Positions 44,677 through 53,938 of a stretch of DNA of 64,000 nucleotides are shown here, piece after piece. The translations under genes and the position numbers were made by a program. Origin of the DNA: Actinokineospora auranticolor (GTDB lineage Bacteria > Actinomycetota > Actinomycetes > Mycobacteriales > Pseudonocardiaceae); contig NZ_PTIX01000018.1 in the NCBI RefSeq assembly GCF_002934265.1, positions 85,809 to 149,808 of the forward strand, written 5' to 3'. Numbering within the stretch: position 1 is the first letter of the stretch; each line of letters starts with the position of its first letter. The notes under the pieces were generated by a model. It saw only the letters and a list, made by a program, of their open reading frames with translations. It was not told the origin of the DNA and searched no databases.

Positions 44677-46253
44677 CCCCAACAACCCACTCCACCCCCA
44701 CCCAACCCCAGCGCCGCCCCCCAACACCAGCACCGCCTTCCCCACCCCGGCAACCACTCCCGCACGCGCTCAAGCCAACGTCGGCAACAATCGCTCACCC
44801 ATCCTCGGCCCCGCCCTCCCAACCGCGGCGGCCACTCCCGTGCACCCCGAAGCCAGCTTCGGCGATCTCGCCTAGCCAGCCCCGGCGTTGCTGTCACCTC
44901 GTCTCCGCCCACCCGACTATGGCTGCCGCGCTGGCTGTCCTCAACCCAGCGTCGGCGCCCGCCCTCCGCTCAAGCCCGGCCGTCATTCCCCCACGCCCAC
45001 CAACCAACACCAGCAACCCGTCCGCGCCCGCCGTTGTTCTCTCAACCTCGCCACTCCCATTCCGAGAGTGGCGATCGTTCCGCCTGCGCCCAGGCCAACG
45101 TCAGCAACAGCCATCAGCCGATCCTGGTGTTGCTCGGCAACCCCATCGCTGCCCTTCCAACTGCGGCAGGTCCCGCACCCTCCCAACCCAACATTCACAA
45201 CCGCCGATTCCGACGCGGTTCCCCAAACTTGCCGCTACCCTGCCAACCGCAGCGGTCAGTCCCACACGCGCTCAAGCCACCACCAACAACCCCCGCCCAC
45301 CCCGTTCGACGGACCGCCGCACACCCTCGCGCAACACACCAATCCCGCACGCCACCCCGACCTCGACACCGCATCACCCTTCGACGCACCCACTACTTCA
45401 GGCGCACCCGTCCCCTCAGACGCGCCCCGCCGACCCGTCACGTCTCGTCGGTCCGTGGCAGACCGGGATTGCCTGGCGCGATTCGCCGATCGTCTTTCAC
45501 GCCGCGGATCTCCGCCTGCCTTGTTTTCACTGGCCCTGGGCGCACCGTGTCAACCTTCGGCGCACCCGCTACTTCGGGCGCGCCCTGTCCTCGTCGATGC
45601 ACCCCCGCCGAGGGCTGCGCGTCTCGTCGGCTCATGGCAGACCGGGATTGCCTGGCGCGATTCGCCGATCGTCTTTCACGCCGCGGATCTCCGCCTGCCT
45701 TGTATTCATCGGCCCTGGGCGCACCGCGTCACACTTTGGCGCACCCGCCACTTCGGGCGCGCCCTGCCCTCGTCGATGCACCCGCGGAGGGCTGCGCGTC
45801 TCGTCGGCTCATGGCAGACCGGGAATGTCTGGCGCGATTCGCCGGTCGCTTTTCACGCCGCAGATCTCCGCCTGCCTTGCTTCCGCTGGCCCTGGGTGCA
45901 CCGCGTCAACCTTCGGGCACACCTGCCACTTCGGGCGCACCCGTCCTCCTCGATACGCCCCGCCGACCCGTCACGCTCGTCGGTCCATGGCACAGCAGGA
46001 ATGCCCAGCGCGATTCGCCGGTCGCCATTCCCCAACCGCCCCTCGCCTGCCTTGTCTCCATCAGCCTTCGATGCACCGCGCCGCCCCTCGACGCGCTCCG
46101 TCCATCCTCGGCCCGCCTCACCGATCCCCGCGCAACCCCGGTCGTCCTCGGCGCTCTCGTCAGCCCCGGGCGCGTTCCACCCCAGTGCGCCTCACACCCG
46201 CACCCTGTCCATCCCCATCGCCCCGCCGTCCCCATCCCCACCAAGGAGTAGCC
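44677..46253. other. 1.58-kb gene-free, repeat-laden tract inside the catabolic operon
   Basis: C-rich sequence with stop-poor frames but no recognisable protein. It holds degenerate dispersed repeats (GCGCTCAAGCCAACGTCGGC at about 44766 and a shorter GCGCTCAAGCCA copy near 45268; TTCGACGGACCGCCGCA at 45305) and a ~178-bp tandem array. A clear Shine-Dalgarno AAGGAG (46243-46248) at the far end belongs to the next dehydrogenase gene. Confidence 0.75.
45441..46130. repeat. Tandem array, three to four units of about 178 bp
   Basis: Units begin CGTCTCGTCGG at 45441, 45620 and 45797, with a degenerate fourth from about 45974 (CGCTCGTCGG). Unit lengths are 179, 177 and 177 bp. They share GGCAGACCGGGA, GGCGCGATTCGCCG, TTTTCACGCC and GATCTCCGCCTGCCTTG. 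A partial unit (CTACTTCAGGCGCACCCGTC, then CGCCGACCCGTCA) lies to the left, from about 45390. Frames run through the array but the periods (179, 177) do not keep a common frame, so I do not call a protein. Confidence 0.85.
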
Positions 46254-47411
46254 GTGAGTTTCACCGAGTCTGACGAGCGGCAGGCGCTGCGGCGCGCAGT
46301 CGCGGAGCTGGGCCGCAAGTACGGCCCCCAATACACCCTCAACGCCGCCCGCACCGGCCGGCACACCACCGAGCTGTGGGCCGAAGCCGCCGCCCTCGGC
46401 TACCTCGGCGTCAACGTCCCCGAGGAGTACGGCGGCGGAGGCGGCGGCATCGGCGACCTGGCCGCCGTCTGCGAGGAACTGGGCGCCGCGGGCACCGGCC
46501 TCCTGCAAATGGTCCTCTCCCCGGCCATCTGCGCCACGATCATCGCCCGCTTCGGTACCGACCCGCAAAAACAACGGTGGCTCCCCGGTTTCGCCGACGG
46601 TTCCACACGCATGGCCTTCGCCATCACCGAATCCGAAGCCGGGTCCAACGCCCACCGACTCACCACCACCGCCCACCGCCGACCGGACGGCTGGACCCTC
46701 TCCGGTGACAAGGTCTTCATCTCCTGCGTCGACGAGTCCGGCGTCGTCCTCGTCGTCGCCCGCACCGAGGACGCCCGGACCGGCAAGCTCAAACCCGCCC
46801 TCTTCATCGTCCCCACCGACGCCCCCGGCTTCACCTACCGGCGCATCGACATGGACATCCTCCTCCCCGACCACCAGTTCACCCTCCACCTCGACCAGGT
46901 GCCCCTCCCGCCGGACGCCCTGGTCGGCGACGAGGACGCCGCCCTCACGCAACTCTTCGCCGGGCTCAACCCCGAACGGATCATGGCCGCCTCGTTCGCC
47001 GTCGGCATGGGCCGCCACGCCCTGGACAAGGCCGTCGACTACGCCAAGACCCGACAGGTCTGGAAGGACCCGATCGGCGCGCACCAGGCCATCGCCCACC
47101 CGCTCGCCCAAGTCAAGATCGAACTGGAGTTGGCCAAGCTCATGACGCAGAAGGCCGCCCACCTCTACGACGCGGGCGACGACCTGGCCGCCGGGGAGGC
47201 CGCGAACATGGCCAAGTACGCCGCCGGGGAGGCCGTCGTCAAGGCCGTCGACGCCGCCGTGCAGACGCACGGCGGGAACGGGCTGGCCACCGAGTACGGT
47301 CTCGGTGCCCTCCTCGCGGCGTCCCGGGTGTCCCGGATCGCCCCGGTGAGCCGCGAGATGATCCTGAACTTCGTGGCGCAGTTCAGCCTGGGACTGCCCA
47401 AGTCCTACTAG
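46254..47411 (+). CDS. Acyl-CoA dehydrogenase (second of the cluster)
   Basis: 385 residues. MAFAITESEAGSNAHRLTTT, GWTLSGDKVFISCVDESGVV and QTHGGNGLATEYGLGALLAA are typical acyl-CoA dehydrogenase motifs. The late SRIAPVSREMILNFVAQF replaces the usual GTxEI, which suggests a divergent catalytic-base region. GTG 46254 has AAGGAG five bases upstream. It is separated from the carboxylase genes by the repeat tract but points the same way and is followed by a TetR gene 8 bp later, so it probably belongs to the same catabolic set. Confidence 0.92.
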   Translation: MSFTESDERQALRRAVAELGRKYGPQYTLNAARTGRHTTELWAEAAALGYLGVNVPEEYGGGGGGIGDLAAVCEELGAAGTGLLQMVLSPAICATIIARFGTDPQKQRWLPGFADGSTRMAFAITESEAGSNAHRLTTTAHRRPDGWTLSGDKVFISCVDESGVVLVVARTEDARTGKLKPALFIVPTDAPGFTYRRIDMDILLPDHQFTLHLDQVPLPPDALVGDEDAALTQLFAGLNPERIMAASFAVGMGRHALDKAVDYAKTRQVWKDPIGAHQAIAHPLAQVKIELELAKLMTQKAAHLYDAGDDLAAGEAANMAKYAAGEAVVKAVDAAVQTHGGNGLATEYGLGALLAASRVSRIAPVSREMILNFVAQFSLGLPKSY

Positions 47412-47419
47412 GGGGCCCA

Positions 47420-48076
47420 GTGACCGAACCGCGCCAGGACCGCAGCCGCCTGACCCGTCAACGCCTCCTGGAGTCCGCCGTCGACTGCCTCGCCGACCAC
47501 GGGTGGACGGGCAGCACGGTCTCGGTGGTCGCCGAACGCGCGGGCGTGTCCCGGGGCGCGACCCAACACCACTTCCCCACGCGCGAGGCCCTGTTCATGG
47601 CCGCCATCGAGTACGTCACCGCCGAGCGCCTCACCTACCTGCGGTCCGGCCTACCCGACCTCCCGGCGGGCCGCGACCGCACGGAGTTCGTCGTCCTCAC
47701 CATCGGCGAGATGTACTCGGGCAAGCTCTTCAAGGCCGCCCTGCAACTGTGGGTCGCCGCCGCCTCCGACGACCAGCTACGGGACCAGGTCGTCCCCCTG
47801 GAAGCGCACGTCGGCCGCGAAGCCCACCGCGTCGCCGTGGCAGCGCTCGGAGTGGACGAATCCCGCCCCGGCGTCCGCGAAGCCGTCCAAGCCACCCTCG
47901 ACCTCGCCCGCGGCCTGGGCCTGGCCAACCTCCTGACCGACGACACCAACCGCCGCCACCGAATCCTCACCGAATGGGCCACCGTCCTCACCCGCGCGGT
48001 GACCACCCCCAACCCCGACAGCCCCGTGCCCACCCCTGTGGACAACTCCGAGCGCCCCGACGACCACGCCCCCTAA
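47420..48076 (+). CDS. TetR/AcrR family regulator of the acyl-CoA cluster
   Basis: 218 residues. The helix-turn-helix reads TVSVVAERAGVSRGATQHHF, after a basic arm (RQDRSRLTRQRLLESAVD). The C-terminal domain is of the ligand-binding TetR kind and ends in a Pro/Asp-rich tail. GTG 47420 starts 8 bp after the dehydrogenase stop, so the two are cotranscribed. It may sense an acyl-CoA and control the cluster; no operator was identified. Confidence 0.92.
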   Translation: MTEPRQDRSRLTRQRLLESAVDCLADHGWTGSTVSVVAERAGVSRGATQHHFPTREALFMAAIEYVTAERLTYLRSGLPDLPAGRDRTEFVVLTIGEMYSGKLFKAALQLWVAAASDDQLRDQVVPLEAHVGREAHRVAVAALGVDESRPGVREAVQATLDLARGLGLANLLTDDTNRRHRILTEWATVLTRAVTTPNPDSPVPTPVDNSERPDDHAP

Positions 48077-48483
48077 GCTCGAAAACACCAGGACCGTGGC
48101 ATGGCTCAGGGCGTTCAGGCACCAGCCGGTGAACGCCGGCACAAGGCCGCCCTCGACACGGCCGACCCGCCGCCGGTGTCGCACGCGCTCAAGCCAACGT
48201 CGGCCACCGCCGTCCTCCCCATTCGACGGACCGCCGCACGTCCCCGTTCGCCCGAGCCCTCAGGTGGTGTCGCTCCGCGCCGCTCCAGCCCACCCCTGCC
48301 CAGGGGGTCGGGCCCGTTCGCGATGCCTCCGAGCCACCGCCGTCCTCCCGGTTCGACGGACCGCCGCATGCCCTCGTTCGCCCGAGCCGTCAGGTGGTGT
48401 CGCTCCGCGCCGCCCTGGCCCGCCCCTGCCCAGAGGGTCGGGCCGGTTCGCGATGCTCCACGCCAACCGCCGGCTTCCCCGAC
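48077..48483. other. Non-coding interval with 130-bp repeats
   Basis: About 400 bp between the TetR gene and the convergent nucleotidyltransferase gene. It holds the dispersed repeat word GCGCTCAAGCCAACGTCGGC (from about 48185) also found near 44766, and the tandem repeat listed separately. No gene seen. Confidence 0.65.
48204..48470. repeat. Tandem direct repeat, period about 130 bp
   Basis: Copies begin CCACCGCCGTCCTCC at 48204 and 48334; a third begins at 48463 (CCAACCGCCGGCTTCC) and stops. They share TTCGACGGACCGCCGCA, GTCAGGTGGTGTCGCTCCGC or its near match, and GGGTCGGGCC. Confidence 0.8.
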
Positions 48484-49293
48484 TCAGCCGCGCGGCAACT
48501 GCCCCGCGTCCTTGATCACGTGGTCCAGGAAGTCGAGCACGTCCCGCCGCCGTGCGCGACGAGCCCCGTACCGCGACGGCCCACCTTCCTGGCGATGGAG
48601 GCGCAGCGACTCATCGACGATTCGGTGCCACCGAGAGGAAAACACCTCCCGCGCGTACACCCCCGCCGCACCCTTGGAGGCTATCCGCTTCGTCGTCAGG
48701 GTGTAGTGCAGGCGACTGACTCCGAGGACACACCAGGCCGGACCCCCATCGGTCAACAACAGCAACCCGCGCCGGGAGAACGACCGCGAGCCCACTCGAT
48801 GCCAGCCACGCCAATAGGTATCCACGTTCTCGCGAACGGAATCCGCCAACCCGGTCGGATCCGTCCACACCCCGATGTCGTCGATGACCGGCCCCCGCAC
48901 CACGATCCCCGACTGCGCCAGCGAATGCCACGTAACCGGATGCCGCTCCCTCATCGTCGAACCCGTCACCCGCCCCCGCCCAAGCACATGCACCCCAGGC
49001 CCGGACTTCCGCGGATCACTCGCCAAATCCGCCCACGTGACATACGGCCCATCAAAGTCGACCCGATGACGCCTGGCCAGTTCCCGGTGAACCCGCCGAA
49101 CGGCCACGATCGTGTCCCCAACCAGACGACCGGCCGTGACAGCGACAAAGTCGATATCGCTCTGACCGGGCCGATAGTCATCAAGAGCAAGAGAACCGAC
49201 CAGGTACAGCCCCTCCACCAACCCCGGCGCCACCTCATCGATCGCGGCCAGGTAATCGGCCGTGATGGTCTGGACCTTCTCCGGTAACCCCAT
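48484..49293 (-). CDS. Nucleotidyltransferase, aminoglycoside adenylyltransferase-like
   Basis: 269 residues. The nucleotidyltransferase signature YLVGSLALDDYRPGQSDIDF has the G-S motif and the D-x-D metal pair. The helical C-terminal half (KRIASKGAAGVYAREVFSSR, then WHRIVDESLRLH) resembles ANT(3'')/AadA-type proteins. Many such chromosomal genes have no known resistance role. ATG 49293. It lies between two repeat tracts and has no neighbour on its strand. Confidence 0.88.
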   Translation of the reverse strand: MGLPEKVQTITADYLAAIDEVAPGLVEGLYLVGSLALDDYRPGQSDIDFVAVTAGRLVGDTIVAVRRVHRELARRHRVDFDGPYVTWADLASDPRKSGPGVHVLGRGRVTGSTMRERHPVTWHSLAQSGIVVRGPVIDDIGVWTDPTGLADSVRENVDTYWRGWHRVGSRSFSRRGLLLLTDGGPAWCVLGVSRLHYTLTTKRIASKGAAGVYAREVFSSRWHRIVDESLRLHRQEGGPSRYGARRARRRDVLDFLDHVIKDAGQLPRG

Positions 49294-49614
49294 GCGGTCA
49301 GAATGGCACAGCCGGTGATCCAGATGGCGGATTTACCGATCGGCCAGGCCAACCCCCGCCTCGGGCGGCACCCGGCCGTAGACGTGAAGCGAGACGCCAA
49401 CACGCGAAGTGACGAGCCCGTGCGCGGCCCCGGTGAGCAGCGTGAGCGCGAGGCCCGGGCGGAGCGGGTTGAGCGGAATCGTGCGGGCGCGCGCGGGGCG
49501 GCCTGGAAGGCGGTGGGCCAGCCTGCGGGCACGGGCGGCACCGGGTGGCCGGACTGCGGGCACGGGCGGCACCGGCGACCACTGCTCCCAGCCCGAACTC
49601 GACCCTGCCCCCAT

Positions 49615-49832
49615 CGCCTACTTGGCGCTACCGCGTCTGATGGCGTCCCGCCCCCAATCGCCCACTTGGCGTTACCGCAGCCGATGGCGTCCTGCCCTAA
49701 CCGCGCTCCCTTGGCACCACAGCGTCTGATGGCGTCGCGCCCCAACCAGCTCACTCGGCGCTGCCGCGTCTGATGGCGTCCCGCCCAATCGCTCACTTGG
49801 CACCACCGCGTCCGATGGCGCTGCGTCCCAGT
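49615..49832. repeat. Five tandem copies of a ~43-bp unit
   Basis: Units begin at 49615, 49659, 49702, 49747 and 49790 (44, 43, 45, 43 and 43 bp). Each holds a variant of ACTTGGCGCTACCGCGTC and GATGGCGTCCCGCCC. The units are directly adjacent, so there are no spacers and it is not CRISPR. Confidence 0.85.
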
Positions 49833-50202
49833 CCTCCCGAGGTCGCCGCACCGGCCGCCCAGTCGGAGTGAGCGGGACGTCATCGGGCGAGACGCCAACG
49901 CGAGTGGCGAGTTCGGGTGCGGCGCCGGTGGGCAGTGTGGGCGTGAGGCGCGGCAGTGGCGGTCGTGTGGATCGCGTGCGCTCGGTCGGGGGCGGAGCGG
50001 AGGGGGGTGGGGGGTGGGTTAGGGAGTGTGGGACGGGCGAGGAGGCGGTGGGTCGGTGGGGCAGCGGGGTGGTTGGAGACGGGGTGGAGTGGTTGTGCTG
50101 CGGGGAGAGTGGGCTGGTGACAGGGCTGTGCGGTGCGGGTGGGTGGGGCTGGCTCGTGACGGTTTCCCGCTTGGTCGCACTGCATATTTCAAGCAACGAA
50201 AT

Positions 50203-50216
50203 CGAACACCTGTTTG
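50203..50216. promoter_or_regulatory. LexA-box-like site
   Basis: CGAACACCTGTTTG fits the Gram-positive SOS box CGAAC-N4-GTTYG. No gene is seen starting just downstream on either strand. Confidence 0.45.
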
Positions 50217-50412
50217 GTTCCCGATTTTGGTCGCTCGATTGGCTGATCACGGTCGAGGGGCGGTTGGTTCGTGTGCGTGCGGGGTGTGGAGTTTGGGGTG
50301 CCGGTGATCTCGTTGGGGTGCGCGGCCGGGCCCGAGGGAGTGGGTCCGGCCGCGCGTTGGTGTGGAACGGGCGTTAGATGGTTATTCGTACGTGAGGGGA
50401 TACGGGGGTGGG

Positions 50413-52575
50413 TTACGCGTAGTGGGAACCGTTGGTGGCTTTGGTTTCCAGGGAGGTTGGGGGGCGGAAGCGGTCGCCGTAGCGGTCGGCCAGTTGGTGG
50501 GCTCGGGCCACGAAGCCGGGGAGGCCGCCCGGGTAGCCGTTGATGTACTGGAGGACGCCGCCGGTCCACGGGGGGAAGCCGATGCCGAAGATGGAGCCGA
50601 TGTTGGCGTCGGGGACGGTGCGCAGGACTCCTTCGTCGACGCACTTGACGGTTTCCAGGGCTTCGGCGAAGAGCATGCGCTCCTGCATGTCCTCGAAGGG
50701 GATCTCGGTGCCGGTGTGGAAGTGTTCGCGCAGGCCGGGCCAGAGGACGGTGCGCTTGCCTTCCTCGTCGTAGGAGTAGAAGCCCGCGCCGGAGGAGCGG
50801 CCCTTGCGGTCGAACTCGTCAATCAGGCGGTCCAGGACGTGGTCGGCGGGGTGTTCGGGCCAGCTGCCGCCCGCGGCCTCGATGGCGGCGCGGCTCTCGT
50901 CGCGGATCTTGCGGGGGAGGGTGAAGGTCAGTTCGTCGAGGAGTTGCAGGGGCGGGGCGGGGTAGCCGGCTTGGGAGCCCGCCTGTTCGATGGACGGCGC
51001 GGCGATGCCCTCGCCGACCATCGCGACCGCCTCGTTGATGAAGGTGCCGATGACGCGGCTGGTGAAGAAACCGCGGCTGTCGTTGACGACGATCGGGGTC
51101 TTCTTGATCTGCAGCGCGTAGTCGAAAGCCTTGGCGAGGGCGACATCCGAGGTCGACTCGCCGACGACGATCTCCAGGAGCGGCATCTTGTCGACCGGCG
51201 AGAAGAAGTGCAGACCGATGAAGTCGGACGTGCGCTTGACCCCCTCGGCCAGGTCGGTGATGGGCAGCGTGGACGTGTTGGAACCCAGGAGCGCGTCCGG
51301 GGCGACCAAGTCCTCGATCTCGCCGAACACCTTCTTCTTGAGCTCGGGGCTCTCGAAGACGGCCTCGACGACCAGGTCCGCGCCCGCGACGTCGGCGGCG
51401 TCGGCCGTGGGCGTGATGCGGGCCAAGACCTCCGCCGCGGCCTCGGCCGTCATCTTGCCGCGCGCGACAGCCTTGTCGAGGATCTTCGCCGAGTATGCCT
51501 TGCCCTTCTCGGCCGCCTCCAACGTCACGTCCTTCAACACCACGGGAATCCCCGACCGCGCGGTCGAGTGCGCGATTCCCGCGCCCATCATCCCGGCGCC
51601 CAACACCGCCACCTTGCGCGCGGCGAAGGGCTCAACCCCCGACGGGCGGCTGTTCCCCTTGTTGATCGACTGCAGGTCGAAGAAGAACGCCTGGGTCATG
51701 TTCTTCGCCGTCTGCCCGACCGCCACGTTCACGAAGTACTGCGTCTCGATCCGCAGCGCCGTGTCGATGTCGACCTGCGCGCCCTCGACCGCCGCCGCCA
51801 GGATGTTGCGCGGCGCGGGCATGGGCGCGCCCTTGAGCTGCTTGCGCAGGTTGGCGGGGAACGCCGGGAGGTTGGCCGCGAACTTCGGGTTGGCCGGCGT
51901 CCCACCCGGAATCCGATACCCCTCGACATCCCACGGCTGCGCGGCCGACGGATTCGCCTTGATCCACGCCCGAGCACCCGACAGCATCTCGTCGGCCGTG
52001 GACGCCATCTCGTCCACCAACCCGAGTTCGAGTGCCTTCGCCACCTTGTGCCGCTGCCCCTGCAAGAGCACGTTCAGCAGCGCGCCCTGGATCCCCAACA
52101 TCCGCACCGTGCGCACGATCCCGCCGCCACCCGGCAGCAGCCCGAGCGTCACCTCGGGCAGGCCGATCTGGCTGCCACGCACGTCCAGCGCGATCCGATG
52201 ATGAGTCGCCAGCGCGATCTCGTACCCGCCACCCAGCGCAGCCCCGTTGATGGCCGCCACCACCGGCCTTCCGAGCTGTTCCAGTCGCCTCAGGTCCCGC
52301 TTCATCGAATTTACGCGGGTGGTCATCTGGGGCGCATCACTCGATCGGGCGGTGATGAGCTGGTTGAGGTCGCCGCCCGCGAAGAAGGTCTTCTTGCCGG
52401 AGGTGATGATCACCCCGGTGATCCCGTCGCGCTCGGCCTCGAGCCGGGACACCGTGGCCGCCAACGAAGTCCGGAACAGGTCGTTCATCGTGTTGGCGCC
52501 CTGCGAGGGGTCGTCCAGCGTCAGCGTCACGATGCCGTCGGCGTCGGATTCCCAGCCGATCATGTTGTCGCTCAT
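50413..52575 (-). CDS. fadB: FadB-like multifunctional enoyl-CoA hydratase/3-hydroxyacyl-CoA dehydrogenase
   Basis: 720 residues. An N-terminal crotonase domain (GLPEVTLGLLPGGGG, GGGYEIALATHHRIA) is followed by the NAD-binding dehydrogenase domain (VAVLGAGMMGAGIA, residues about 340) with the catalytic GLHFFSPVDKMPLLEIV and a duplicated C-terminal helical domain. It performs two successive steps of fatty-acid beta-oxidation. ATG 52575 is 7 bp after the thiolase stop, so the two form an operon, the trifunctional alpha/beta pair. Confidence 0.95.
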   Translation of the reverse strand: MSDNMIGWESDADGIVTLTLDDPSQGANTMNDLFRTSLAATVSRLEAERDGITGVIITSGKKTFFAGGDLNQLITARSSDAPQMTTRVNSMKRDLRRLEQLGRPVVAAINGAALGGGYEIALATHHRIALDVRGSQIGLPEVTLGLLPGGGGIVRTVRMLGIQGALLNVLLQGQRHKVAKALELGLVDEMASTADEMLSGARAWIKANPSAAQPWDVEGYRIPGGTPANPKFAANLPAFPANLRKQLKGAPMPAPRNILAAAVEGAQVDIDTALRIETQYFVNVAVGQTAKNMTQAFFFDLQSINKGNSRPSGVEPFAARKVAVLGAGMMGAGIAHSTARSGIPVVLKDVTLEAAEKGKAYSAKILDKAVARGKMTAEAAAEVLARITPTADAADVAGADLVVEAVFESPELKKKVFGEIEDLVAPDALLGSNTSTLPITDLAEGVKRTSDFIGLHFFSPVDKMPLLEIVVGESTSDVALAKAFDYALQIKKTPIVVNDSRGFFTSRVIGTFINEAVAMVGEGIAAPSIEQAGSQAGYPAPPLQLLDELTFTLPRKIRDESRAAIEAAGGSWPEHPADHVLDRLIDEFDRKGRSSGAGFYSYDEEGKRTVLWPGLREHFHTGTEIPFEDMQERMLFAEALETVKCVDEGVLRTVPDANIGSIFGIGFPPWTGGVLQYINGYPGGLPGFVARAHQLADRYGDRFRPPTSLETKATNGSHYA

Positions 52576-52582
52576 GCCGTCC

Positions 52583-53797
52583 TCAGACTCGCTCGATGAT
52601 GGTCGCGACGCCCATGCCGCCGCCGATGCAGAGGGTGACCAGGCCGCGCCGCGCGCCGCGCCGCTCCAGCTCGTCGAGCAGCGTCCCGGTGATCATCGCC
52701 CCGGTCGCGCCGAGCGGGTGCCCCATCGCGATCGCCCCGCCGTTGACGTTGATCTTGGAGTGCGGGATGTCGAGGTCCCTCATGAACTTCAGCACCACCG
52801 CCGCGAACGCCTCGTTCAGCTCCCAGACGTCGATGTCCTCCGGCGTCAGACCCGCCAGCGCCAGCGCCTTCTTCGCGGCGGGCGTCGGCCCGGTCAGCAT
52901 GATCGTCGGTTCGGCACCGGTCACCGCCGCCGACACGATCCGCGCCCGCGGTGTCAACCCCGCGGCGGCCCCGACGGCCTCGTTGCCCACCAGCACCACC
53001 GCGGCCCCATCGACGATCCCCGACGAGTTGGCCGCCGTGTGCACGTGGTCGATCCGCTCCACCGCGTGGTACTTCTGCAACGCCACCGCGTCGAAACCAC
53101 CGAAATCGCCTATCCCGGCGAAAGACGGCTTCAACTTGCCCAAGCTCTCCACGGTCGATTCGGGACGCATGTGCTCGTCGTGGTCGAGCAGCACCACCCC
53201 GTTGCGGTCCCTAACCGGCACCACGGACTTCGCGAAGTACCCGGCGGACCACGCAGCAGCAGCACGCCGCTGCGATTCAGCCGCGTAAGAGTCGACGTCT
53301 TCGCGCGTGAACCCCTCCAGCGTCGCGATGAGGTCCGCGCTGATGCCCTGCGGAACGAAGTACGAGTCGTAGTTGGTCTCCGGGTCGTTGAACCACGCAC
53401 CGCCGTCCGACCCCATCGGCACCCGGGACATGGATTCGACGCCCCCGGCCACGATCAGCTGGTTCCACCCCGACCGCACCTTCTCCGCGGCCGTGTTCAC
53501 CGCCTCCAGCCCGGACGCGCAGAACCGGTCGATCTGGAGCCCGGCGACCGAGTCCGGCAGTCCCGCCGCGATCGCCGCGCTGCGCGAGATGACCGAGCCC
53601 TGGTCGCCGACCGGCGAGACCACCCCCAGGACGATGTCGTCGATGGTGGCCGGGTCGAGGTCGGGGAAGCGGGTGCGCAGCTCCCCGAGGAGGCCCACGA
53701 CCAGCGAGATGGGCTTGACGCCGTGCAGCGATCCGTTCTGCTTGCCGCGCCCGCGCGGCGTGCGGATCGCCTCGTAGATGAAGGCTTCGGTACTCAC
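52583..53797 (-). CDS. fadA: Acetyl-CoA C-acyltransferase (thiolase)
   Basis: 404 residues. The nucleophilic cysteine lies in [15 protein letters not shown], with [19 protein letters not shown] and the second cysteine in [10 protein letters not shown]. It cleaves 3-ketoacyl-CoA in beta-oxidation. I chose GTG 53797 ([16 protein letters not shown]) because GGAGAGGATC lies at a suitable distance. It is first in the fadAB operon and faces a TetR gene across a spacer with a perfect palindrome. Confidence 0.95.
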   Translation of the reverse strand: MSTEAFIYEAIRTPRGRGKQNGSLHGVKPISLVVGLLGELRTRFPDLDPATIDDIVLGVVSPVGDQGSVISRSAAIAAGLPDSVAGLQIDRFCASGLEAVNTAAEKVRSGWNQLIVAGGVESMSRVPMGSDGGAWFNDPETNYDSYFVPQGISADLIATLEGFTREDVDSYAAESQRRAAAAWSAGYFAKSVVPVRDRNGVVLLDHDEHMRPESTVESLGKLKPSFAGIGDFGGFDAVALQKYHAVERIDHVHTAANSSGIVDGAAVVLVGNEAVGAAAGLTPRARIVSAAVTGAEPTIMLTGPTPAAKKALALAGLTPEDIDVWELNEAFAAVVLKFMRDLDIPHSKINVNGGAIAMGHPLGATGAMITGTLLDELERRGARRGLVTLCIGGGMGVATIIERV

Positions 53798-53845
53798 GCT
53801 AGTCCGATCCTCTCCGGGGCTGGACACCAGCTAATGCCCATTAAC

Positions 53846-53859
53846 ATACTCGCGAGTAT
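53846..53859. promoter_or_regulatory. Candidate operator of fadAB and tandem-TetR gene
   Basis: ATACTCGCGAGTAT is a perfect 14-bp palindrome in the 141-bp spacer between divergent fadA and the TetR gene. It lies 49 bp from the fadA start and 80 bp from the TetR start, where a repressor could act on both promoters. Confidence 0.65.
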
Positions 53860-53938
53860 CCGCTGGTTGTCAACGTAGGGTGTGTGCCTTAGCGTGGTAA
53901 TCCGCATCTCACGAGACATGTCACGGCAGGAGGCCCGG

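Larger units (their letters stand above)
49294..50412. other. 1.1-kb gene-free tract with repeats and G-rich DNA
   Basis: No convincing gene. It has a pair of diverged direct repeats (about 49389-49453 and 49888-49948, both starting CGAGACGCCAAC) flanking a 43-bp tandem array. A G-rich run follows (about 49985-50155, with GGGG blocks that could form quadruplexes on the plus strand). Then comes an AT-richer segment with a LexA-box-like site at 50203. Confidence 0.65.

Noticed and set aside
45034..46273. Long plus-strand frames across the 178-bp array
   Set aside because: Array periods of 179 and 177 bp do not keep one frame, translations are Arg/Pro/Ser-rich, no ribosome site or family match.
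49615..49832. Possible CRISPR array
   Set aside because: Units of about 43 bp are directly adjacent with no spacers, and no cas genes are present.
49672..50250. 192-residue minus-strand frame
   Set aside because: Pro/Thr/Ser-rich translation of the 43-bp array and G-rich tract, no family similarity, no ribosome site.
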